Source of the DNA: Pyropia yezoensis
Lineage: Eukaryota > Rhodophyta > Bangiophyceae > Bangiales > Bangiaceae
Reading direction: 5' to 3'
Assembly: GCA_009829735.1 (NCBI GenBank)
Contig: CM020619.1
Span: forward strand, 29,290,063-29,354,062
DNA: 64,000 nucleotides
Position 1 is the stretch's first letter, and each line of letters starts with the position of its first letter. The notes beneath the pieces were generated by a model. It saw only the letters and a program-made list of their open reading frames with translations. It did not search any database and was not told the DNA's origin. The position numbers were made by a program, and so were the translations under genes. This document shows positions 37,722-48,326 of this stretch, piece after piece.

Positions 37722-39638
37722 ATGGCGGGTGAGCCGAGTCGGCCTTTGTCCCCGTCTCCGACGTCTCTGTCGGACAAGCGACGGACGGGAGAGGAGGCCC
37801 TCGGGACTGAGGAGTCTCTCAGCCGGGGGTCGGCCATGGAGACGACTCGTCCCGGGCGAGGGTCGGAGGCGGCCGCCTCAGCCGTCCCCGCCCCATCACC
37901 TCCTACTGCCCCCTCGGCCGTGGTCCCACCGGGGGATGGGTCTTCCAACCCGGTGGCGGAAGGGGATGTGACTCCCATCCCCCGCCTTCCTGAGTCACGG
38001 CTGCTACTCCCGCCGCGGCCCCGTCCTCCTATGGGGCCCCGAGCCTGGGCGCCTCCCAAGTCAGTCGGGGAGCTTCCCGACTGCAAGCTCAAGGATGTCT
38101 ACTTGATCATCCCCGAGCCACGGCGGACCGACGTATGGTACCGCCGGACTCGTCGGTACCCCAACCAGGTGACTCTACCTGATGGGGTGGTCTGCGACCT
38201 ACCAGCGCTACTCTGCCTGGCGGACGCGCCTGAAGTCCAGGCGTTGTCAACCTCCCTCGCCTTGGGGTCGGGCGACAAGGAGATCGACGACACCTACGCG
38301 GTTGTGTCTACCGAGTGGTGTGCCCTTCCCCGTCCCTACCTGGGCGGAGAGGACGCCCACGCCCAACACGGCGTGGTGCGAGAGGAGTTCCGACTCCGGG
38401 GCTCCTCGGGCTTCCTCATCCACGGGTCGCGGGTGGAGTTCACCCACGTACCTCTGGAGGAGCGTGAGCACCAGTACCCTTTTCTCCCAGGGTGGTGGGA
38501 GACAGTGGAGGTACCTTGTGGGTTTCCGGCTCGGATCCCCCTCCTCGTTGCCTACTTTGGCTCCGTGCTACGCTCCAGCTCGGAGGGTAACCGGGTCTTC
38601 GCCTACCTCGCCACGCACTGGGTGGTCGTGGTGACTCGGGGCTGGTACTCCGATGTAGTCCATCGGGGTTACCTGTGGCACCTCCCACCGGCTCTGGTGG
38701 AGGGTATGGAAACCCTTGGCTTCCACTGGTTAGCCTTGGGCGCGGGGGACCTGGCTCCGTTCCTCCTTAAGGGTATGGTCACCCTGCACAATCGACTCGA
38801 TTGGGCGCAGCTGGAACCCTTCCTCCGCCGCAACAAGCGTCCAGAGCCGGGGTTGGAGAGTGAGCCACCCCGGGAGTTCGTCCATGTCACCCATACTCTG
38901 GTGCAGGGACAGCTGTTCTTGCGTGAGGGGTTGGGGGACTCTTCCCTTCCCTACGCAGAGGGGGTTACTCCCTCTACGTCGCCCCCAGGCTCTGGGTGGG
39001 CGACATCATCGGCGACGACTCGTCGTGGTGCTCATCGAGGAGCCCCTCGAAGCCGCGGGCGAGCTGTGCCGACGACTTCCCCGCGGGTCGCGACTCCGAC
39101 CTCGGGGGGTGTGGAGCCGACTCAGGCTCCACCCTTCCAGTTCCTCGAGCCCTTCCCCGACGTGGCGTTGGGTTCGCTACGGGTCCGAACTCCGGTACCC
39201 ATGCCGATTGCGCGTGGCGTTGGCGAGATGCTTCCCAACTTGGGAGCCATCATGTATGACGCCACGGTGGAGGCCTCACTCGTGGCCTCCCTTGACACGT
39301 TGGCTTGGGTCACCCGGCGTGTCAGTCACTTCCTCGCGTCGGGCGACTCAGCCACGGCGCGACAGTCATTGGCAGCTGAGGTCACTCGCCTCGCGGTTGG
39401 ACACGAGTTTGTCCAACGGCTGCTGTCGACTCAGCAGCAGCTTCCGCGTCACGGAGGGAGTACCTCCGGACATCTATCTTACGACGGGGATGGGTCCGCG
39501 AGTCGGCGGGCCCCTCCCAGTGCTTCCACTCCGGGGCCCTCCCGAGTGGGTTACGCCCCTCCGCTACCGGCCTACGACCCTGGGGGTTCGTGGTCGGGCG
39601 GTCCCTATAGTGGTGGGGGTGGCCATATGGAACGCTAG
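37722..39638 (+). CDS. Antisense accessory ORF of element B1, unknown function
   Basis: 638 residues from the first in-frame ATG. It lies between pol and the 3' LTR but on the opposite strand to gag-pol. Residues 1-115 are Ser/Pro/Gly-rich. An ordered region (about 120-420) contains LPDCKLKDVYLII, FLIHGSRVEF, VEVPCGFPARIPLL, GWYSDVVHRGYLWHLPPALV and WAQLEPFLR. The tail is Ser/Pro/Gly-rich with a helical segment (SLAAEVTRLAVGHEFVQRLL). The ordered region aligns by eye with the antisense protein of element A: FL-x5-EF, VE(I/V)P-x-GF, and W-x4-V(V/L)-x4-LWxLPxxLV. No enzyme motif, zinc finger or transmembrane helix is recognised. Antisense ORFs in this position are known in some plant Ty3 lineages (Tat/Retand). 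Function unknown. Confidence 0.7.
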   Translation: MAGEPSRPLSPSPTSLSDKRRTGEEALGTEESLSRGSAMETTRPGRGSEAAASAVPAPSPPTAPSAVVPPGDGSSNPVAEGDVTPIPRLPESRLLLPPRPRPPMGPRAWAPPKSVGELPDCKLKDVYLIIPEPRRTDVWYRRTRRYPNQVTLPDGVVCDLPALLCLADAPEVQALSTSLALGSGDKEIDDTYAVVSTEWCALPRPYLGGEDAHAQHGVVREEFRLRGSSGFLIHGSRVEFTHVPLEEREHQYPFLPGWWETVEVPCGFPARIPLLVAYFGSVLRSSSEGNRVFAYLATHWVVVVTRGWYSDVVHRGYLWHLPPALVEGMETLGFHWLALGAGDLAPFLLKGMVTLHNRLDWAQLEPFLRRNKRPEPGLESEPPREFVHVTHTLVQGQLFLREGLGDSSLPYAEGVTPSTSPPGSGWATSSATTRRGAHRGAPRSRGRAVPTTSPRVATPTSGGVEPTQAPPFQFLEPFPDVALGSLRVRTPVPMPIARGVGEMLPNLGAIMYDATVEASLVASLDTLAWVTRRVSHFLASGDSATARQSLAAEVTRLAVGHEFVQRLLSTQQQLPRHGGSTSGHLSYDGDGSASRRAPPSASTPGPSRVGYAPPLPAYDPGGSWSGGPYSGGGGHMER

Positions 39639-39766
39639 AGTCAGCGGTCGAACGACTTGTTCTTTCCTTGGTGAGAAGAGTGGTGGGTATTCTTCTCGTT
39701 TTGTATTGTGCCATAGTCGGCTTTGTTAGTAGAGAATCTTTGAAGAACCATGGTATGTGTTTGTAC

Positions 39767-41096
39767 TCATGGTTGGCTTGCCGCTCTGCTCTGACTTGGA
39801 GCAGGGACTTCATCCCCCGACGTACGAGTGCTACGTCGGCGTATAGATATGCCCACAGTCTGGCAGTATCTACGGACCTTCTCTACTGGTAGGTCCTCTA
39901 CAAACTCCCATGTGTCGGAAGTTGGTCCATACCCGAACCACCTGACTCGGAGCATGAGTCGCCCCGACTCATCATATCCGTGCCCGACAAACTTGTCGAA
40001 CACCGCCTCCAATGGCTTATTGGAAGAGGTCGGCAAGGATGGGACTTTCCATGCTTGCAAAGCCCTTTCCCAAGCGGGATCTCCCTCTGGGGGTTCGGGT
40101 GCGCGAGTCGCGTGATTCCCATTTATTGTCCGGATACCATCATCACTCTCGATGGTTAACCGACGTCCATCCGTTTTAAGGATGTGATATGGTCCCAGAG
40201 TCTTGAAGACCAATTTCCCTCCCTTATTGTCGTGGGAGTTAACATAAATCCAATCTCCAACTCGGAGCGGATCGCGACGATGTCTGACTCGGACATCGAA
40301 GTACCTCTTGTAACGGGCTTGGGCCTTCTCCATAGTAGCCCGGACAAGGGGTATCATCTCCTCCAGTCTCTGGAGTAGGGAGGCTTTCGCCTGACTCGGT
40401 GTTTGAGTCGAAGTCTCACCCTCTGTCTGGGTGAGACGCTCCACAGCTACTGACGGAAGTCGTCGGGGGCAGACGAAGGCAAACGGTGCCTCTCCCGTAC
40501 TACTGTGTACCTGGGAGTTGTATGCTGTCACGAGTAGTGACGCATAACGAGCCCATGTGACTACATGGTCATGGACATAGTGACGCAACTGGCGCACTAG
40601 AGTCCTGTTGAATCGTTCCACCTGCCCATTAGTCTGGGGATGGTAAGGGGTGGCGAAGTTCGTCTGCACCCCCAACATCTTCATGACTCCCTGATACAGG
40701 ACGGACGCAAACTGTGGTCCGTTATCCGAAAGGATAGAGTCGGGGATGCCATAACTGGCAACCCAGACGTCGAGTAACTCACTCAGAACGTCCACGGCTG
40801 TGATATCCTTGAGTGGGGATACCCGTGTGAGCTTAGTGAAGCGATCACACATCACCAGAAGGTACTCATATCCTTCAGGTGTTCGTGGTAGTGGACCGAG
40901 TAAGTCCACTGCTATCGCTGCAAACGGCTCTGTTGCAGGAAAGAGTCTCATGGAAGAAGTCTGCCGGGACTCCATGAGTCTATTCTTTGCGCAAGTCGCG
41001 CATGCGGCTACATATCCGTACACATCAGCCACGAGTGATGGCCAATAGTACTTCTTACGTAGGGTCTGATACATCCTCGTAGACCCTGGGTGTCCA
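39767..41096 (-). CDS. Pol of element B1: integrase and chromodomain (partial)
   Basis: The frame enters from the N gap at 41096 and ends at 39767. Visible: the end of the integrase zinc finger (GHPGSTRMYQTLRKKYYW, CATCAKN), then the DDE core with AVDLLGPLP, LSDNGPQFAS and TNGQVERFNRTL. The conserved GDWIYVNSHDNKGGKL C-terminal module follows, and a chromodomain with RLMLRVRWFGYGPTSDTWEF. Unlike B2, the integrase reads through the site of the B2 stop (CGG GTA here). Protease, RT and RNase H would lie in or beyond the gap. Chromodomains of such elements are thought to guide integration to modified histones. Confidence 0.92.
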
Positions 41097-41596
41097 NNNN
41101 NNNNNNNNNNNNNNNNNNNNNNNNNNNNNNNNNNNNNNNNNNNNNNNNNNNNNNNNNNNNNNNNNNNNNNNNNNNNNNNNNNNNNNNNNNNNNNNNNNNN
41201 NNNNNNNNNNNNNNNNNNNNNNNNNNNNNNNNNNNNNNNNNNNNNNNNNNNNNNNNNNNNNNNNNNNNNNNNNNNNNNNNNNNNNNNNNNNNNNNNNNNN
41301 NNNNNNNNNNNNNNNNNNNNNNNNNNNNNNNNNNNNNNNNNNNNNNNNNNNNNNNNNNNNNNNNNNNNNNNNNNNNNNNNNNNNNNNNNNNNNNNNNNNN
41401 NNNNNNNNNNNNNNNNNNNNNNNNNNNNNNNNNNNNNNNNNNNNNNNNNNNNNNNNNNNNNNNNNNNNNNNNNNNNNNNNNNNNNNNNNNNNNNNNNNNN
41501 NNNNNNNNNNNNNNNNNNNNNNNNNNNNNNNNNNNNNNNNNNNNNNNNNNNNNNNNNNNNNNNNNNNNNNNNNNNNNNNNNNNNNNNNNNNNNNNN
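41097..41596. other. Assembly gap, exactly 500 N
   Basis: A placeholder-sized gap. Left side: integrase of B1. Right side: the 5' LTR of element A, missing only about its first 43 bp compared with 50630-51200. True gap length and content are unknown. Confidence 1.
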
Positions 41597-42124
41597 ACCA
41601 GAGGGCACCAGGTGCCAGAACGCCCCGCCGTGTGGTGATGGTTGGCGGCCGTGGCCCGTGCCCGGCACTGGGATGCGGTGGACTACGCTATCCCACACGT
41701 GAGAGAGGGATTGCTGATGGGTTTTTGCATACTTGTGAGGGACTTGATTTGAGAGAATTTGAGTGTGAGATTAGTGAGTGGGAATAGAATTAGTAGTGAT
41801 AGTGGCCCCCGACCTGACGAGGTTAGACTCGGGTCGGGGCCACTCGGGGTTAGGGGGGGGCTACCTGGCCAACGTGCGGAAGCTCCCCCAGATGCACGTT
41901 AAGAGGGACAGCGTGGCGCCCCTTGGCCCGCGCCCTCAGGAAAATGACAACTGCGCGTTTGCTTTCCTCTTCCCCGTGTGCACTACCGTGCGTATCTGTT
42001 TGCTCTGCGAGCAGGCACGTGAGGCAACAGGCATACCATTCTCGTATTCCCCTTTCTGTGTTACCTGTCCCTTTCCCCCGAGGGATATTGACACGTGTCC
42101 GAGAGGATCGAGTTTTATACCACA
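41597..42124 (+). repeat. 5' LTR of element A (left end in gap)
   Basis: 528 bp visible, ending ATACCACA. Same family as 12213-12783 and 50630-51200, and nearly identical to the latter apart from small indels and substitutions (for example near 41862 and 42107). Confidence 0.85.
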
Positions 42125-42126
42125 TA

Positions 42127-42145
42127 TTTGGTAGTGCAGCAGGGG
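42127..42145 (+). promoter_or_regulatory. Putative primer-binding site of element A
   Basis: TTTGGTAGTGCAGCAGGGG starts two bases after the LTR end. It shares the TTGGTnnnGCAGCAGGGG core with the site at 2562-2582. It differs from the common initiator-Met primer site (TGGTATCAGAGC). Confidence 0.5.
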
Positions 42146-42335
42146 ATGATTGGAGTGTTTGAGAAGGACATTTGGGAGCAGCGGTTGGGTTGTTCCTGTT
42201 CTGTCTTTTTCTGTGGCTTGGGAATTATTTGCACCCGTTCACGGGAATCCCATTCCTGGCTCTCCAACCCCTCTTTGTGGTCTGGCGATCTTTGGACACG
42301 CAGGCAACTGGACTGTGGCTGTCAAGAGACCAAAC

Positions 42336-44093
42336 ATGGCTACCTCCCTGGCACGACGGTGCCCGAAGGGTAGACCCCGCGTCCCTTGATGCATCCCTGG
42401 TCACCGCGGGGGACGGTGCCCAACCCGGCGTTCTCCCTACGGGTGAAGCAGACCTGGGTGTGACATCCGGTAGCGGACTGGAGTCCACAGGCGGCCAAGC
42501 ACCACCTGCTCCCGTTCCTCCGGCTGTTCCTCCTGTGGGAGCCACCCCGGGGTCAACGGCGTTTGAGTCCGCTCGCAGCAGACGTCTCCCTCCTGTCGGT
42601 TCTACTCCTCAACCTCCAGGGATAGCCCCTGGTGTGTTTACTCCTGGACCCACACATGGCAGCTGGGTGTATACACCTCTTCCTGTGGGCACTAGCGATG
42701 CCAGAGGCACCGTTGTGACTGGTTCTACGGGTCTCCCTGAGACCTCGACTCCTGGGACCGGCCAAGCTTTTCCTCCCCTTGCATCCTATGAAGCGGGGAG
42801 CTTGAAGACTGGTAACCGGAGCAGCCGAAGGCGTCGGCGTCATCGCCGTCGCTCTAGCACCAGCGAGACCAGTTCCTCCAGCTCTGAGGAGGATATGATT
42901 GGGATGCATCTCCCGGTCCCACCCGGCGCAGGCTAGTCGAGTTTGACTTCCCTGCCCACCAAGTGGGAGATGCCACCCTGAACAAGGTCACGTATTGGGG
43001 TAACTACCGGCTGGAGAACCAAGACCAAGGTTACACCCGGAAGATGGCCAAGAAGATGGCGTCCCTGAACCGGCGAATGCAGCCGAGCTTCGGGGGACAT
43101 CCTAAGTTTTCCGGGATGAGACCGGCGCTTATCTTTGCCTTCCTGCGCCGGTTTGTCAAGGCATGCAATGACAACGATGTGTCTGAGGGCAAGGCTCTCT
43201 ACCTCCTGGTTAACTTCATGACCGGAGAAGCGGAACAGCGGTTTGCACAGGTTCTACCAGACTCTGCCGGACACATTGTCGGACGTACCGTCGCGAGTTA
43301 TCCGGAGGCGGTCAACTGGCTCCTGTCCAACTACGCTGACGCGGACTCTCTGCGTAAAGCAGTCGGCAGGCTGAACCGGGCAACCATGGAAAGACAAGAG
43401 ACTCCAGAGGCGTTCGCCCGTCGTGTCCGGGAGATGAGCGATGCTTGTGGCAACGTTTACCCTGAGGACAGGCTCAAGATGATCTTCTCGGAAGGGCTTC
43501 CTGAATATCTTCAAGTGGATGCGGAGAACTACAACCAGGAACATCAAGAACATACCTTCCAGCAGTTGATGGCCTACACCCAGGGCAAGTACCGGCAAGC
43601 CAGGGCCCTCCAAGCTCCCATGGTATCAACTCCCAAGCCGTTGTCGCGAGTTCGACCCGGACCCGACAAGTATAAGGGAGGTGATAGCCCTGTACCAGTA
43701 CTCGCAGTTGGCGAGGCCTCACCCATGGGGTCAGGGGACAAGTGGGGCGGCTTCGTTTCTAAGGAGCAACCATCCCTGGTCGCCCCCAAGCAAGTCAAGA
43801 ACCAGAGGTTCCGGTCTTGTTGGCTGTGCCAGAAGGAGGATCACATGTCCTACCAGTGCCCGACCATTCCCAAGGACCTTCAGGAGAAACTCAAGCGTCA
43901 AGGACTGGTGTTTGCAAAGGCGGTCAACTGGGCTGACCGGCGGGCACCCTCCAAGATGGACAAGGCACAGGTACATGCAATCCGAGTGGCAACCTTACAG
44001 AGCATCACGGAGGCTCTGGCAAGGGAAGCTCCTACGGACTTCGACCTGGAGACCGAAACCTCTAAGGACTCCTCGGACCCGGGAAACGAGTAG
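42336..44093 (+). CDS. Gag of element A (one-base frame break)
   Basis: The N-terminal half (to about 42890) is Pro/Gly/Ser/Thr-rich and ends in an Arg-rich then Ser/Glu-rich segment. One base short near 42889, the frame switches to the capsid half: GYDWDASPGPTRRRLVEF, then helices including FLRRFVKACNDNDVSEGKAL and FMTGEAEQRF. The zinc knuckle is CWLCQKEDHMSYQC (Cys-x2-Cys-x4-His-x4-Cys). Stop at 44093. Start uncertain: the ATG at 42336 is in a third frame that ends quickly, so the 5' part may hold another break. Packages the element RNA into cytoplasmic particles. The capsid half resembles the B2 gag, which has FLRKFAKACDDNDVSEAEAF at the same place. Confidence 0.85.
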
Positions 44094-44221
44094 GGCAGGC
44101 GCTCTCCCCAAGTGTCTTCCCGAATCTCCGACGGCAGGGTACTTCTACCTGTTCTCCCCTTGCGTGCCGGGAGAAAGGACGGCAGTTACCCGCTCAACCG
44201 GTAGCCGCCTGGACACCCTGT

Positions 44222-45019
44222 TTGTTCAAGGGGACATTGCTCGTCCTGCGTAAAGAAAACCTCAAGATTAATGCTCGTATGCGTGTGGGGGATAGCCTCC
44301 CCCAAGCATTTACGCCGGTGGTTGACACGGGAGCCGGACCAAGCGTCATCACTGAGAACCTGTTACCTCCGGGCTGGCGTCGACATGCCTGGAGAGCGCC
44401 TACCCGGACCCATATCGTCGACGCTTCGGGTCAAACCCTACGACCGCTTGGCCGTCTTCCTGTCGCCATCTATGTCAACAATGAACCAATGCTTTTTCCC
44501 TTTCTAGTAGTCAAGACCCTATCAGTCCCCCTCATCCTAGGCTGGGACTTCCAGAAGCAGCATGTCAAGAGCATCCTACCCGGAGAAGGGAAGGTCCAGT
44601 TCAACCATGGGTTTGTGTCACCGGTATTGGAACATCTGGACGCCAAGGTTCGTGTAGCCAAGAGCAAGAGGGAACGCATCCCACCCTCTACCTTGACTCT
44701 CTTCAAACCGGTGCTCCTACCTCCTCGCTCGGAGACCAAGGTTCAAGTAACGACCCGGATTGCAGGTCATTGCCTGATCTACGGACGTAAGGAATTTCTG
44801 GCGAAACACCGGTTATACTTGGCCCACGGACATCACAAGAAGGTAGAAAGGCACACCCCGTTCTCGGTGCTAGTCGTCAACGTGAGCCGGAAGCCAATAA
44901 CCCTCGCCAAGGGCACCCGAGTTGGTACAGCAGAGCCTTACCGGGGATCCGCCCGTGCTATGAGCAAGGAAGACCTCCTGAACCTGCAACAAGAACTGGC
45001 ATCCAACTTGACGGCCTGA
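44222..45019 (+). CDS. Protease part of element A pol
   Basis: A retropepsin-type aspartic protease with PVVDTGAGPSVI (catalytic Asp-Thr-Gly) and VPLILGWDF near its end, then about 130 residues of linker. The frame differs from gag, whose stop is at 44093, so pol expression would need frameshifting or reinitiation. The frame ends in TGA at 45017-45019 but continues in the same frame into RT, so a single stop separates protease from the rest of pol. No ATG is found at the 5' end. Confidence 0.85.
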   Translation: MFKGTLLVLRKENLKINARMRVGDSLPQAFTPVVDTGAGPSVITENLLPPGWRRHAWRAPTRTHIVDASGQTLRPLGRLPVAIYVNNEPMLFPFLVVKTLSVPLILGWDFQKQHVKSILPGEGKVQFNHGFVSPVLEHLDAKVRVAKSKRERIPPSTLTLFKPVLLPPRSETKVQVTTRIAGHCLIYGRKEFLAKHRLYLAHGHHKKVERHTPFSVLVVNVSRKPITLAKGTRVGTAEPYRGSARAMSKEDLLNLQQELASNLTA

Positions 45020-45085
45020 GACGTACCTCCGAAGCAAGAGCAGGCTGGCAGCGCTACTCCGAAACCCGAGCAAGCACCACCCGGG

Positions 45086-48000
45086 ATGCCGAAGGTCAAG
45101 CAAGAAAATGTCCCTCCCGACTTGAGGGAGGCACTGGAGAAGCTTCTCCAGGAATATCGGCACCTGTGGTCGGGAGAGCTGGGCAAGATGGACGCCACTC
45201 TACACCGGATTCAACTCAAGCCGGAAGCTAAGCCAGTGCACATGCAACCATATCGGGCTGGACCTCATCGCCGGGATGAGATTGAGAAGCAGGTTAACAA
45301 GATGCTCAAGATGGATGTTATCGAGCCGTCTGATGGCGAGTGGGCTTTCCCGGTGGTAGTCGTCCCGAAAACCGGCGGTCACTTCCGTTTCTGCGTTGAC
45401 TACCGGCGCCTGAACGAGATGACAGTCAAGGACGTATACCCGATACCCCGGATGGATGATTGCCTCGACTTTCTTGGTGATGCCACCCTCTTCTCGACGC
45501 TGGATTGTAATGCCGGTTACTGGCAGATCCCTCTGGCTGACGAGGACAAGGGCAAGACCACCTTCACGTGCCACCTGGGACTATTCCGGTGCAAGCGTCT
45601 TCCTTTTGGTCTCACCAATGCTCCGGCGACCTTCCAAAGAGCCATCGACATCATCCTGTCCGGGCTAAGGTGGAGAACATGTTTGGTCTACCTGGATGAC
45701 ATTATCGTTTTCTCCAAGACCCCAGCGGAACACCTGGAGCACCTTCGGGAGGTCCTGGCCCTCCTGTTCAAGGCTGGAGTTACCCTCAAGGCCGAGAAGT
45801 GCCACCTGTTTGAGACTGAGGTGGAGTATCTGGGGCATGTGCTGAGTCCGGGGGAGCTCCGAGGCAATGAGAAGAACATCAAGGCCCTCCGGCATGCACG
45901 GCAACCCAAGACCCAGACGGAACTCAAGAGCTTCCTGGGTATGTGCAACGTCTATCGCCGGTTCGTACGGGACTATGCTCTGATTGCCCGGCCACTGACC
46001 AAGCTGACCAGCAAGAAGCTTCCCGCACAACTTCCGGTGTTCGACGAGAAGCAGACCGCGGCCGTCGAAGAGCTCAAAAGGCGCCTGACCTCCACTCCAG
46101 TACTGGCGTTACCCAAGCGGGAGGGCCAGTTTGTTCTGGAGACGGATGCCTGTGGCGTCCAGGTGGGGTGCTCACTACTCCAGCAGCAACCTGATGGGCA
46201 CTTTCTCCCGATAGGCTACTACAGTCGCGTCTTGACTCCAGCTGAGAAGAACTATTCCACGACCGAGCGCGAGTGCTTGGCAGTCGTCTGGGCTTGCTTC
46301 CTGTTACGGCCATATCTTGAAGGACAAGAGTTCCTCATCCGGACGGATCACGCAAGTCTAAGGTGGCTGCTATGCATGGACAGCAGTCAAGGAAGGGTCG
46401 CCCGGTGGCGCCTACGCCTTTCGGAGTTCAAGTACAAGGTGTGCACCAGAGCAGGGAGGGAGCACCGCTGCGCTGACACCATGTCCCGGCTGGAGACTCC
46501 TGCAGCCGATACCGGTCCTATCCCGGAGGAAATACCTTGCTTCATCCTCCCGAATGTCGGACGTGGCTGGCACGCTCCCCTGTATGAGACACCTGAAGCT
46601 CATCAACCGGTGACCATTCACCGGATGCTGGAGGCACAACTGACGGATCCTCAATGCTTGGAGCTTCGCCACCAAATGGACCTGAACCGGAACAGTCGTT
46701 TCTCCGAGTCTACGGACGGACTCCTATTACGGGTGTCACCCTTCGATGGGGCCACTCAAGTCTACGAACCCCGGGGCCTACGAGCTGACATCCTACGCCT
46801 GGAGCACTCGTCTCCCCAGGCCGGACATCCTGGTATCAATCGGATGTATGCTTCCATGAGACGACACTATTACTGGGAAACCATGGCCAGTGACGTCCAT
46901 AAGTACCTGGAGGCTTGTGTTTCGTGTGCAAGGAACCGGTTGTCCCAGAGGAAGAAGACTTCTAAGCTACGCCTATTCCCTGCGGCGGAGCCCTTTGCAA
47001 GCTTAAGCATGGACATCCTGGGGCCCCTACCTGAAACATCCAGTGGCAACATATACCTGCTCATCATATGTGACCGGTTCTCCAAGTTCACTCGAGCAAT
47101 CCCGCTGAGGACCATCACGGCTCTGGATGTCACGTCAGCCTTCTGCGAGTACTGGATAGCTGCCTACGGCCCTCCAGACTCCGTCTTCACCGACAACGGT
47201 CCCCAGTTTGCGTCCCTGTTCTTCCAAGGAGTCTGTGACCTGATGGGCATTAAGAACTTGTACACTACGACGTACCACCCTCAAACGAACGGCCAGGTGG
47301 AACGATTCAACCGGACCCTAGTAGACATGCTACGGCACTACGTGGAGGAGCACCAAGAAGACTGGGACGAGCTCCTGGCTGTCCTCACTCTAGCCTACAA
47401 CTCCCGAGTTCACCGGACAACGGGGGTCGCTCCACTCGACTTTGTCACCCCAAGGCGGCTGACCAACTTCTCCCTGGAAAGAATACCAGACGGTCTCCAG
47501 CCTGCACTGAAGTCAGGTCCCAAGGCAAAGGATGAGTTCCTGGAACAACTGAAGCTCCTGCTCCCAAGAGTCAAGGAGTCAATCTCGAAGACCCAGGAGC
47601 GATACAAGCGGGACTATGACAAGGGCGTTCGGGAAAAGAACGAGGAACTGGGTGGTGGCGACTGGGTTTTTGTGGACAACCATAGCAAGACCCGGGGGAA
47701 GCTGGACTCGAAGACGGATGGACCTTATGAGATCCTGAATACGGACGGTTGGACCTTTCTTCTAGACGTGGATGGCTCCCCGTACCGCGTGAGCAGCGAC
47801 CATGTCACCCGAGCTCCACCGCCAAGCCAACGGGACTTGACCCCGCGCAAGCGGGCCGCAGTACCCTGGCTATCCCAAGAAGAAGGTCGGGAATATGTCT
47901 ACGTCAAGTTTGTGGACCATGCCTGGAGAGACGGACGCCTGTACCTGCGAGTACGCTGGTTCGGTTTTAGCCCGGCAGATGATACCTGGGAACCCTCAAA

Positions 48001-48181
48001 CCGGCTACCCATCGCGGATGTCTGTGCCTACACGCGACGGAACGGGATAGAGGGCACTCCAGTGGCCAGAGTCGGCAAGATTCTGGAGTCGGACTCGGAG
48101 GAGGACCAAGAGGATGGGGCCAACCAAGACCCTCGGGACGAGCCGAGTTCATCCGCAACGGATGCGGAACAAGAGGATTGA
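45086..48181 (+). CDS. Pol of element A: RT, RNase H, integrase, chromodomain
   Basis: 1031 residues, intact. Reverse transcriptase at about 50-260: FRFCVDYRRLNEMTV, LDCNAGYWQIPL, LPFGLTNAPATFQ and the catalytic YLDD near 202. RNase H at about 350-470 (ETDACGVQVG, YSTTERECLAVVWA, RTDHASLRWL). The integrase zinc finger starts near 574 (HSSPQAGHPG to CVSCARN); the DDE core has Asp near 641 (SMDILGPLP), Asp near 701 (FTDNGPQFAS) and Glu near 737 (NGQVERFNRT). The GDWVFVDNHSKTRGKL module and a chromodomain (about 935-985, LYLRVRWFGFSPADDTWEP) follow, then an acidic tail. This is the Metaviridae/chromovirus order RT-RH-IN. Differs clearly from the B elements, so it is a separate family. Confidence 0.97.
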   Translation: MPKVKQENVPPDLREALEKLLQEYRHLWSGELGKMDATLHRIQLKPEAKPVHMQPYRAGPHRRDEIEKQVNKMLKMDVIEPSDGEWAFPVVVVPKTGGHFRFCVDYRRLNEMTVKDVYPIPRMDDCLDFLGDATLFSTLDCNAGYWQIPLADEDKGKTTFTCHLGLFRCKRLPFGLTNAPATFQRAIDIILSGLRWRTCLVYLDDIIVFSKTPAEHLEHLREVLALLFKAGVTLKAEKCHLFETEVEYLGHVLSPGELRGNEKNIKALRHARQPKTQTELKSFLGMCNVYRRFVRDYALIARPLTKLTSKKLPAQLPVFDEKQTAAVEELKRRLTSTPVLALPKREGQFVLETDACGVQVGCSLLQQQPDGHFLPIGYYSRVLTPAEKNYSTTERECLAVVWACFLLRPYLEGQEFLIRTDHASLRWLLCMDSSQGRVARWRLRLSEFKYKVCTRAGREHRCADTMSRLETPAADTGPIPEEIPCFILPNVGRGWHAPLYETPEAHQPVTIHRMLEAQLTDPQCLELRHQMDLNRNSRFSESTDGLLLRVSPFDGATQVYEPRGLRADILRLEHSSPQAGHPGINRMYASMRRHYYWETMASDVHKYLEACVSCARNRLSQRKKTSKLRLFPAAEPFASLSMDILGPLPETSSGNIYLLIICDRFSKFTRAIPLRTITALDVTSAFCEYWIAAYGPPDSVFTDNGPQFASLFFQGVCDLMGIKNLYTTTYHPQTNGQVERFNRTLVDMLRHYVEEHQEDWDELLAVLTLAYNSRVHRTTGVAPLDFVTPRRLTNFSLERIPDGLQPALKSGPKAKDEFLEQLKLLLPRVKESISKTQERYKRDYDKGVREKNEELGGGDWVFVDNHSKTRGKLDSKTDGPYEILNTDGWTFLLDVDGSPYRVSSDHVTRAPPPSQRDLTPRKRAAVPWLSQEEGREYVYVKFVDHAWRDGRLYLRVRWFGFSPADDTWEPSNRLPIADVCAYTRRNGIEGTPVARVGKILESDSEEDQEDGANQDPRDEPSSSATDAEQED

Positions 48182-48326
48182 GAAGAAGGGAACGGGTATA
48201 TCAAGGAGAACACGCAATACAAGCATGGAACAATCAAGGAAAAGAAGCACCCGCTCGGGCAACCCTTCTCCCCGCCTCTTCCCTCCTCGCTTCTCCCAAG
48301 ACCCTCACCCTCCTTGCCTCCAACTA

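Larger units (their letters stand above)
36178..41096 (-). mobile_element. Ty3-type LTR retroelement B1, truncated by assembly gap
   Basis: Contains the 3' LTR (36178-36716), polypurine tract, antisense ORF (37722-39638) and the integrase/chromodomain end of pol (39767-41096), then a 500-N gap. Corresponds base for base to 54691-59609 at a constant offset of 18513, with few substitutions and compensating one-base indels near 37180 and 37240. This implies very recent transposition or an assembly duplicate. Confidence 0.9.
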
